A stretch of DNA of 13,797 bases from Cyclobacteriaceae bacterium (GTDB lineage: Bacteria > Bacteroidota > Bacteroidia > Cytophagales > Cyclobacteriaceae), in assembly GCA_029861825.1 (NCBI GenBank), contig JAOTYN010000052.1, forward strand, positions 1 to 13,797, read 5' to 3'. The translations under genes and the position numbers were made by a program. The notes beneath the pieces were generated by a model. That model did no database searches and was not told where the DNA came from. It was given only the letters and a program-made list of their open reading frames with translations. Below, piece after piece: positions 8,461-13,797 of the stretch. Every line of letters starts with the position of its first letter. The stretch's first letter is position 1.

Positions 8461-9063
8461 TTAAGGATAGCCCTCGAAATAGATCAGCATGAATACCTGC
8501 ATCAAGCCAATTAGAAATCCTAAAATAGCCCCTGCCAATTCGATAAACTTCAGCTCCTTCTGGATTACCGACATCATCATATTCTCTAGTTTCTCGCTGG
8601 TAAAAGTAGAGACTTTTTCAAACACCAATCGTTCAATGTTGACAGTATCCAAGCGCTTAAAAAACTGATAGGTAATCCTGGGGATCATTTTCTCGACCTC
8701 CCCGCAGATCACTTTTTTTAGTTGCTGCAAACGACTTTCGTTTATAAAACTGGAAATTAGGGGATTGAGGCCGGAGACTTTCGCTCGCAGGTAGCTTTCT
8801 ACCTCACTTTCGATGGCCTCTTTAATTTCTCCGTGGGTTGCCTGATGATCAATCTCGTCCTTTAATTGATCAGTCGACAATAATTCATCGGCCACTAATT
8901 TGGCCAGTCGCTGGGCCAGTGCCACTTTGCGTTTGGGAAATATCCCTTGAAATGTAAGAAATCCCAGCTTCCGGGGCTCTCGCGGATAGAAGAGCATCTT
9001 AATGGCAACGTAATTGGTTATCCATCCTATGGCTGCAGATATGAAAGGAATAGCGTAGAGCAT
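8461..9063 (-). CDS. DUF445 family membrane protein
   Basis: The 200-residue protein matches the DUF445 (YheB-like) pattern at both ends. It starts with AAIGWITNYVAIKMLFYPRE inside a first hydrophobic segment (about 4-24), then LGFLTFQGIFPKRKVALAQR and a helix with ELLSTDQL. The C-terminus carries the conserved ELKFIELAGAILGFLIGLMQ helix (about 172-196). Between them is a largely helical, charged region. It is shorter than the Bacillus-type proteins of nearly 400 residues but keeps the conserved ends, as short family members do. The biochemical function is unknown to me. It starts 8 bp after the AarF stop codon, so the two are almost certainly one transcript and may act together at the membrane. 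The 109-bp gap after it contains the HMGR promoter region and no obvious terminator. Confidence 0.88.
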   Translation of the reverse strand: MLYAIPFISAAIGWITNYVAIKMLFYPREPRKLGFLTFQGIFPKRKVALAQRLAKLVADELLSTDQLKDEIDHQATHGEIKEAIESEVESYLRAKVSGLNPLISSFINESRLQQLKKVICGEVEKMIPRITYQFFKRLDTVNIERLVFEKVSTFTSEKLENMMMSVIQKELKFIELAGAILGFLIGLMQVFMLIYFEGYP

Positions 9064-9071
9064 AGTGGCGA

Positions 9072-10745
9072 TCAGCGTCGGTTCCGCAGCACTGAAAGTA
9101 GTAACAACAGCGATAAGAAACCCGCCAGGGTATATCCTATCCAGGTAAGAACCGGAGCGCCATACCAGGAATGTCCCACATGGTTGATCAACACCAAGGT
9201 TGAAGCCATGACCAAAGTACAGATCAGTAAAGTCAATACCAGTCGATTGGCTACGCTGTTGATCTTTTTGGTTAATGGCTCAAATCCATGGTAATGGACA
9301 TTGAAGTGGAGTTCGCCCTTGCGTACCTTTTTCAATATGTATTTAAACTCTCCGGGGAACTTGTTCAAAAACGAGAGGAATTGCGAACCAGTGAATAGTA
9401 TATCGGAAGTGATGTCTTTGATGGAAAACTGTTCCATCATGATCTTGCGTCCGTAGGGCTTAAAAAACTCAAAAGTCTGGAATTCGGGGTGTATTCTTTC
9501 ACCGATTCCTTCAAGTATCACCAGGGCTCTTAGGATCAGAAAAACGCTACCGGGTATTTTGAGTTTATAATCGTAAATGATCCGTTGCAAACCTATCGTC
9601 AACGCCGACATGTTGATCTCTTCCAGTTCCAGGCTGGCGAACTCCTCAATAAGTTCACTTAGCCGGTACTCAAAGTTTCTCATGTCTTCTATATCGCTGT
9701 CGATAGCCAGTCTGCGAAAATTTAAAGCCATGGACCGGGGATCTTTATTGGCCATAGACACAATGATACCGGCAAAGGCCAGTTTGTCCCGCTTTAAAAG
9801 TTTTCCCACCATCCCAAAGTCAATAAGGCAAATGCTGCCGTCCTTTTGCACGAGGATATTTCCAGGGTGGGGGTCGGCGTGGAAATATCCAAACTCAAAG
9901 ATTTGTTTGAGGTAAATATCCATGCCCGTTTCTGCAATCTTGCGGGGGTCCAGCCCCCAGGCTTCCATTTGTTGGGTATCGGTGATCTTGCAGCCGTGGA
10001 CCAGTTCCATGACCAACACTTTTTCCGTGGAGAGTTCCTTAAAGGCTATTGGCACCGAAAAGCGGGTTTCTTTAGCATAAAAATTCCGAAACTGCTGCAG
10101 GTTACGAGCTTCTATACCATAGTCAAGTTCCTTCTTAATGGTGGCTTCGAAGGTCTCCACGATGTCCATGGGATTTAAGATCCCCTGGCGTTTTAGATAG
10201 TTCTCCGTGAGCCGAATAAATTCTTTAAGCAATTCAAGGTCGGTGCGAACCAGTTGCTTCACCTTGGGTCTTCTGACCTTAACCACCACGTCTTTGCCAT
10301 CTTGCAACCGGGCTCGATGCACCTGGCCTATTGAAGCGGAGCCCATAGGGCGATCTTCGAAATACGAGAACAACTCGTCCACAGATTGCCCCGTTTCCTC
10401 TTCTATGATAGCGCGCGCTTGTTCTGGGGAAAAGGGGGCGGCTTCGTCTTGTAATTTTTCCAGTTCATCTATGAGCTCCGATGGCAGGATGTCCGGTCTA
10501 TTACTTAATACCTGAGCCAGTTTTATAAAGGTAGCCCCCAATTCTTCAGTAACCATTCTAACCCGTTCCCAGCGGCTATACTCAAAAATGGATTTGTCCT
10601 GACGTGCCCAGTTTATTTTTTTGTTTTGGGGAATTAAATTTTTTAACGGGGTATTAACCACCACGTCCTCAAATCCGTATTTCAGCAGGACTTGAATTAC
10701 GGATCGAATACGATTGATGTTTTTTATGGTTTGGTTGAATATCAT
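9072..10745 (-). CDS. AarF/ABC1/UbiB (ADCK) kinase-like family protein
   Basis: The 557-residue protein has the atypical kinase-like fold of the UbiB/COQ8 family, whose members support isoprenoid quinone synthesis or lipid transport and show ATPase rather than classical protein kinase activity. Visible motifs: the KxGQ-type region FIKLAQVLSNRPDILP (73-88), the Ala-rich-loop equivalent MGSASIGQVHRA (134-145), the ATP-site lysine Lys156 in VVVKVRRP, KKELDYGIEARN (204-215) with Glu206, the catalytic loop HADPHPGN (289-296) and IDFG (308-311). Two hydrophobic helices close the protein (about 499-521 and 529-552), the usual membrane anchor of bacterial members. The KxGQ glycine is alanine here (KLAQ). 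The start is the ATG at 10745, with a good -7 element just upstream. Bacteroidota use menaquinone, so a role in menaquinone or other isoprenoid lipid handling is an inference. The DUF445 gene follows after 8 bp. Confidence 0.95.
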   Translation of the reverse strand: MIFNQTIKNINRIRSVIQVLLKYGFEDVVVNTPLKNLIPQNKKINWARQDKSIFEYSRWERVRMVTEELGATFIKLAQVLSNRPDILPSELIDELEKLQDEAAPFSPEQARAIIEEETGQSVDELFSYFEDRPMGSASIGQVHRARLQDGKDVVVKVRRPKVKQLVRTDLELLKEFIRLTENYLKRQGILNPMDIVETFEATIKKELDYGIEARNLQQFRNFYAKETRFSVPIAFKELSTEKVLVMELVHGCKITDTQQMEAWGLDPRKIAETGMDIYLKQIFEFGYFHADPHPGNILVQKDGSICLIDFGMVGKLLKRDKLAFAGIIVSMANKDPRSMALNFRRLAIDSDIEDMRNFEYRLSELIEEFASLELEEINMSALTIGLQRIIYDYKLKIPGSVFLILRALVILEGIGERIHPEFQTFEFFKPYGRKIMMEQFSIKDITSDILFTGSQFLSFLNKFPGEFKYILKKVRKGELHFNVHYHGFEPLTKKINSVANRLVLTLLICTLVMASTLVLINHVGHSWYGAPVLTWIGYTLAGFLSLLLLLSVLRNRR

Positions 10746-10762
10746 ACCCTGTAAATTCCACC

Positions 10763-10801
10763 CAAAAATAGAAATTATTGCTCATTATTTACCCTAAGGG
10801 T
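10763..10801 (-). promoter_or_regulatory. Candidate AarF promoter with 11-bp palindrome in place of a -33 box
   Basis: On the minus strand TATTTTTG (10763-10770) matches the TAnnTTTG -7 element exactly, 17 bp before the AarF ATG. No TTTG occurs 19-21 bp upstream. Instead the odd palindrome ACCCTAAGGGT (plus strand, 10791-10801) lies there after a 20-bp spacer, which might be a regulator site. AT-rich sequence makes chance matches possible. Confidence 0.38.
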
Positions 10802-10808
10802 GAAAATA

Positions 10809-10844
10809 GAAATAGCAGCGCCCCATTTTGGCCACTGCTATTTC
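10809..10844 (-). terminator. Intrinsic terminator after the phasin gene
   Basis: The arms GAAATAGCAG (10809-10818) and CTGCTATTTC (10835-10844) pair perfectly over 10 bp. The 16-base middle can fold further (CCA with TGG). Reading the minus strand, the stem is followed by TATTTTCACC, a modest T-run. It lies 26 bp past the phasin stop and upstream of the AarF promoter, separating the two units. Confidence 0.65.
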
Positions 10845-10869
10845 AATAAATACTGGGTGCTGGAATGAG

Positions 10870-11241
10870 CTACTTTTTGGCAGTGGCTTTCCGTACAGTG
10901 GTTTTCTTAGGGGTAGGTTTGCGTGTGGTTTTGGCAGTATTGGTCATTTTGGAAACCTTATTCTCCAGCACTCTTACCCTCTTGTTTAGTTCCAAGATTT
11001 CCTTTGCTTTCGAGAAATCGAATTTCTTTACTACCTCTTCAGTAATTTTCTGTAGCTGCTTCTCAAAATCCTTCTTTTTGGATTCTGTCTTTTTGAAGAA
11101 GTCATTTACGATCTTTTTACCTTCTTTTTCGCTGATCTTTTCTTCTTCTACCAGTGTATCAATGCTTTTCTGCAGTTTTTCAGCAGTCAACGACACCAAG
11201 CCTACGCCGGTGTATACGAACTTCTTAAATAAATCTTCCAT
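10870..11241 (-). CDS. Phasin-like protein with basic C-terminal tail
   Basis: The 123-residue protein begins MEDLFKKFVYTGVGLVSLTA, a short amphipathic N-terminus, then EKLQKSIDTLVEEEKISEKE and a long charged helix with EGKKIVNDFFKKTE. A short heptad-like stretch (about 83-97, LELNKRVRVLENKVSKM) could oligomerise. The last 26 residues are rich in Lys, Thr, Pro and Arg (TRKPTPKKTT, RKATAKK), resembling the DNA-binding tails of PhaF-type phasins. Phasins coat polyhydroxyalkanoate granules, and PhaF types also tether granules to the nucleoid; related small proteins occur in Bacteroidota without an assigned role. No PHA synthase is in this window, so granule coating is inference. The ATG at 11241 fits the conserved N-terminus. 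It is divergent from the acyltransferase and followed by a hairpin terminator. Confidence 0.78.
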   Translation of the reverse strand: MEDLFKKFVYTGVGLVSLTAEKLQKSIDTLVEEEKISEKEGKKIVNDFFKKTESKKKDFEKQLQKITEEVVKKFDFSKAKEILELNKRVRVLENKVSKMTNTAKTTRKPTPKKTTVRKATAKK

Positions 11242-11281
11242 GATTAAATCTATCTATATTTAAATGATCTTTTTTATTTAG

Positions 11282-11313
11282 TAATTTTACCAGGCCTTCC
11301 GGGCTCTAACAAA
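11282..11313 (-). promoter_or_regulatory. Candidate phasin promoter
   Basis: On the minus strand TTTG (11310-11313) is followed after 20 bp by TAAAATTA (11282-11289), a partial -7 element, giving a leader of about 35-40 bases. The -33 box overlaps the end of the 24-bp palindrome at 11311-11334, so a bound regulator would compete with RNA polymerase. Confidence 0.42.
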
Positions 11314-11334
11314 TGTTATGCATGCATAACATTT
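11311..11334. promoter_or_regulatory. Perfect 24-bp palindrome, probable operator
   Basis: The half-site AAATGTTATGCA (11311-11322) is followed immediately by its exact reverse complement (11323-11334), with no spacer and no mismatch. It lies in the 208-bp region between the divergent phasin and acyltransferase genes. Spacer-free palindromes of this size are typical of sites for dimeric HTH regulators such as MarR or TetR types. A terminator is unlikely, because no gene runs into it and no loop or T-run is present. Which regulator binds cannot be told from the window. Confidence 0.72.
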
Positions 11335-11449
11335 AGGCCGCAAGTATATACCAGTTTTCTTAAAAAAACAATTCTTTTGAGGAGAATTTTTATTCTGTTC
11401 TGAATAAAGTATACTTAATGCCGGATTAACCAAGGCCCGGTTTTTTATC

Positions 11450-12616
11450 ATGACGCAATTCACTTCCCCACCAACTACCTCCAGAAGGGCAATTACAGCG
11501 GAGGAAATTGCTGAGAATCAGAAGATATTTGAAGAATATTTTGATCCTCAGTACGCGCAGAGTCTGGTAAAAAACGTGGTAGCACCTATCAATGAGCGTT
11601 ACTTCAAATGCCAGTTCATTGGTTTTGAATCACTGCCGGAACGAAACAACCCAGAACGGCCCTTAATTTATGTCAGTAACCATTCGGGGATGGCGTTTCC
11701 CTGGGATGCCATGGTATTCAGTGGAATGATGTTCATGAGGCAGAATTTCTCCTTCCATCACGCAGTGCGTCCACTCTCCGCTCCTATGCTGTCACAATCC
11801 AATCTGATGAACCCCTATCTCATCAAGGATTTCTGGAAGCGCAACGGCGCAGTGGACGCCACCTTTAAGAATTTTGAAACCATGCTGTACTACCGGGAAG
11901 CCAATATTATGATCTATCCGGAAGGAGTTGCTGGAATTGGTAAAGGCTTTAACCGCCGCTATCAATTACAGCGATTTGCTACTTCATTTGTCAGAATGGC
12001 CTTAAAATATCAAACCGATATTATCCCCTATGCCACGGTGAACGGGGAGTTCATTAACCCGTATGTCTATTCCCTTCCAAAACTCAACCGTTTAGTACAG
12101 AAGGTGGGTATTCCTTATATCCCTGTAGGATTTCATACAATTCTGCTATTGATTTTTCCCTGGCTATTTTATTTTGCTTTGCCGGCACAATTGACCTATG
12201 TAATGGGGAAAAGGATCCGTCCTTACGAATGGGTGGATAAACCGTACGACCAGTTGAGCGAAGAGGATATTATGGAAGTCCGCGATCGCATCAAAGATCA
12301 AATGCAGCAGGAACTGGATGATGCGGTAGCCCGTTTCGGTAAAAAGCGATTCTCCAGCGGGAAAATCATTGCCAACAGTCTTAAGAACATTCTTACTCTT
12401 AATTATTACGCCCCTCCAGGCTGGCCTATATTGTTCCACGAGCACCACCGTCGATATGTTAAGTCACAGGGACGGCCATTTGAAATGAAGATCAATTTCT
12501 GGTCAGGGCTTAAGTATTTGTTCAAAAATCCTTTTACCATAGCCTTTTACATCCCGCTGTTGGGATGGATACCATTACTAATTCGAGGTTATCGCAAGCA
12601 TCGCCTGGGAAATTAG
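11450..12616 (+). CDS. PlsC-type phospholipid/glycerol acyltransferase family protein
   Basis: The 388-residue protein carries a lysophospholipid acyltransferase-like domain (about residues 50-250). RPLIYVSNHSGMAFPWDAMV (71-90) supplies the His78 and Asp86 pair; this NHSG.....D spacing is longer than the strict HX4D of PlsC and resembles the subgroup related to diacylglycerol-type acyltransferases. IMIYPEGVAGIGKGF (153-167) is the EG block, followed by RRYQLQRFATSFVRMALK and a VNGE strand. A hydrophobic segment (about 222-247) and another near the C-terminus (about 363-380) suggest membrane association. The reaction is likely transfer of an acyl chain from acyl-CoA or acyl-ACP to a glycerol-type lipid; the exact acceptor is not visible. 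The ATG at 11450 is the first in frame and about 70 residues precede the domain. Its promoter is unclear. It may share control with the divergent phasin gene through the palindrome. Confidence 0.87.
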   Translation: MTQFTSPPTTSRRAITAEEIAENQKIFEEYFDPQYAQSLVKNVVAPINERYFKCQFIGFESLPERNNPERPLIYVSNHSGMAFPWDAMVFSGMMFMRQNFSFHHAVRPLSAPMLSQSNLMNPYLIKDFWKRNGAVDATFKNFETMLYYREANIMIYPEGVAGIGKGFNRRYQLQRFATSFVRMALKYQTDIIPYATVNGEFINPYVYSLPKLNRLVQKVGIPYIPVGFHTILLLIFPWLFYFALPAQLTYVMGKRIRPYEWVDKPYDQLSEEDIMEVRDRIKDQMQQELDDAVARFGKKRFSSGKIIANSLKNILTLNYYAPPGWPILFHEHHRRYVKSQGRPFEMKINFWSGLKYLFKNPFTIAFYIPLLGWIPLLIRGYRKHRLGN

Positions 12617-12631
12617 GCCAAACGCCTCTCT

Positions 12632-13732
12632 TTAATGCTTTTGCGTGTAATAGTACCCCAGTTCCTTTCGGATCGATTTTGGAAGCTCGGGAAGTGCCGA
12701 ACGCGGGATCAACAGCGTTGTAATATTGTGAAAATCTTTAAAGACATGATGGTGATCGGCGGTTGATCGCAAGTAATCATGTCCGCTTGAACCTCCAGTA
12801 CCGGGTTTCTTACCCAGCATCCCTTTAGTCATTTGTGCATGTCGGTAACGCCAGGTGGTGAAAAGTTCATCGATCTGCAGGAGGCGATCCAACAAATTGT
12901 AAGGCATATGCAGTATGGGTTCGTCCTGATAAAGATTGATAAGTAAGGAAGCCATCACTGCATTATAGCTTAATTTCATAACCCCATCGTCCAGCAACTT
13001 TTGGTATTCCTGTTCATCTAAAAGCTGATAAAAAAATGACTCGCTGCCCAGGATCATATCCAAACGCTGTTCCTTTTCCTGGTAGGGCATTAAGGGATCC
13101 TTGACGATGGTTTCACGCTGCTCGTTGAACATTTCATGTACAGCATGCCGGTATTGTTCCAGGAAATTGAATCCCTTCAAGTTTAGGAAGGGCGTGCGGT
13201 CAAGCCATTGTGCTACGCATTCAAACAGAGACCCTCCTTCTTCGATGTCATTCAGTTCGCGTTTCTGTTCATCCGTAAAAAAATCCTGATAATGGGTCTT
13301 GCCATATGTGATCCGGTCGCTTTCTTTTAAACCCAACAGCACTTCCACCAATCTGAACTGAAAACTTTGAAATCCGGAAGCAGGAAACAGCAAATTTCGG
13401 AATTCCAGAAAGTCCAATGAACTCATCGTTTCCAATACTCTTACCTGTTGTATCAGTAATTTTTGGATTTCGATAATTCGATCCAGATGAGCCACAGCTA
13501 TGCCTATGTTGCGCTCGTCGATATTGCCTTCTGTGAACATGGCCATTATGGCCTTAAGCTCATGGATGATCTGCTTGAACCACAATTCATAAACCTGGTG
13601 AATGATGATAAACAGCGTCTCATCATGAGCCGGCTTAATAAGGAGCTCTTCGCTGCGAGGTTTTTGTGCGCTTAGAATTTGATCTAATTGCAAATAAGAA
13701 TGGTAATGGACCTGTTCAGAGTTATTATCCAT
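12632..13732 (-). CDS. Tryptophan 2,3-dioxygenase family protein
   Basis: Heme enzyme that opens the indole ring of L-tryptophan to N-formylkynurenine, the first step of the kynurenine route. The 366-residue protein has the family order: YHSYLQLDQILSAQ (10-23), PAHDETLFIIIHQVYELWFK (34-53) with His45 as the distal-pocket histidine, SGFQSFQFR (119-127) with Arg127 expected to bind the substrate carboxylate, WRYRHAQM (294-301) with His298 as the proximal heme ligand, and GTGGSSGHDYLRST (311-324). All key positions are present, so activity is likely. It is longer than the roughly 300-residue Xanthomonas enzyme, mainly through the middle (about 140-250). No other kynurenine gene is visible, so NAD synthesis versus tryptophan catabolism cannot be decided. 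The ATG at 13732 directly precedes the conserved N-terminus. It converges on the acyltransferase, with 15 bp between stop codons. Confidence 0.94.
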   Translation of the reverse strand: MDNNSEQVHYHSYLQLDQILSAQKPRSEELLIKPAHDETLFIIIHQVYELWFKQIIHELKAIMAMFTEGNIDERNIGIAVAHLDRIIEIQKLLIQQVRVLETMSSLDFLEFRNLLFPASGFQSFQFRLVEVLLGLKESDRITYGKTHYQDFFTDEQKRELNDIEEGGSLFECVAQWLDRTPFLNLKGFNFLEQYRHAVHEMFNEQRETIVKDPLMPYQEKEQRLDMILGSESFFYQLLDEQEYQKLLDDGVMKLSYNAVMASLLINLYQDEPILHMPYNLLDRLLQIDELFTTWRYRHAQMTKGMLGKKPGTGGSSGHDYLRSTADHHHVFKDFHNITTLLIPRSALPELPKSIRKELGYYYTQKH

Positions 13733-13767
13733 TGCTATTAAGGATCATCCGTGGTAATTGGGGGTAA

Positions 13768-13775
13768 CCAATATA
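13768..13775 (-). promoter_or_regulatory. Possible -7 element for the dioxygenase gene
   Basis: On the minus strand TATATTGG resembles TAnnTTTG and is nearly the same as the candidate HMGR element (TATATTGA). It lies 35 bp upstream of the ATG at 13732. The -33 position is at or beyond the window edge, so the promoter cannot be confirmed. Confidence 0.25.
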
Positions 13776-13797
13776 GTAAATTGATATAAGGTGAACC

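Noticed and set aside
10865..11263. Long plus-strand open frame opposite the phasin gene
   Set aside because: It is the antisense shadow of a Lys/Glu-rich gene, giving a Ser/Phe/Leu-rich product with no recognisable family. The minus-strand frame has a coherent phasin pattern.
11407..11416. 10-bp palindrome AAGTATACTT upstream of the acyltransferase
   Set aside because: It is short, AT-rich and not extended by flanking pairs. Such palindromes are expected by chance in this composition.
11428..11446. Small AACC/GGTT hairpin followed by T residues just before the acyltransferase ATG
   Set aside because: A 4-bp stem in a leader of this type is not enough to claim attenuation, and no leader peptide is visible.
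12614..12627. Possible hairpin AGGC-CAAAC-GCCT between the convergent acyltransferase and dioxygenase genes
   Set aside because: The stem is only 4 bp, overlaps the acyltransferase stop codon and lacks a strong T-run on either side. It is too weak to call a terminator.

Overview
The window looks like an ordinary chromosomal stretch of a member of the Bacteroidota, most likely a Flavobacteriia-type organism. The signs are a type IX secretion (T9SS) sorting tail on a large secreted protein, a biosynthetic class I HMG-CoA reductase of the mevalonate pathway used by many Flavobacteriia, start codons without clear Shine-Dalgarno sequences, and upstream regions that partly match the Bacteroidota promoter (TTTG, about 19-21 bp, TAnnTTTG). 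I see no rRNA, tRNA, CRISPR array, insertion sequence, phage gene or attachment site.

Layout from left to right. (1) 1-265, minus: start of a DUF4407 membrane protein, cut by the window edge. (2) 503-3661, minus: a T9SS-exported, LamG-like surface protein made of two near-copies of a module of about 425 residues. (3) 3813-8351, minus: a tight run that reads HMG-CoA reductase -> penicillin-acylase-family hydrolase -> ASCH/winged-helix protein. The gaps are 2 and 10 bp, and the last gene has no ATG start. (4) 8461-10745, minus: an AarF/UbiB-type kinase-like gene followed 8 bp later by a DUF445 membrane protein. (5) 10870-11241, minus: a phasin-like gene with its own terminator, divergent from (6) 11450-12616, plus: a PlsC-type acyltransferase. 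The 208-bp region between them carries a perfect 24-bp palindrome that overlaps the candidate -33 element of the phasin promoter. (7) 12632-13732, minus: a tryptophan 2,3-dioxygenase, convergent with the acyltransferase and only 15 bp from it.

Themes. Isoprenoid precursor synthesis (HMG-CoA reductase) lies beside a UbiB-family gene, a family tied to isoprenoid quinones elsewhere. The divergent phasin/acyltransferase pair suggests lipid or polyester storage or membrane-lipid handling, but no polymer synthase is visible. The dioxygenase opens the kynurenine route of tryptophan breakdown. The large surface protein is probably an adhesin or glycan-binding protein.

I did not find a clearly new multi-gene system. 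The observations most worth following are the phasin/acyltransferase operator, the coupled HMGR-acylase-ASCH operon with its non-ATG start, the N-terminal beta domain on HMGR, and the internal duplication in the T9SS cargo.
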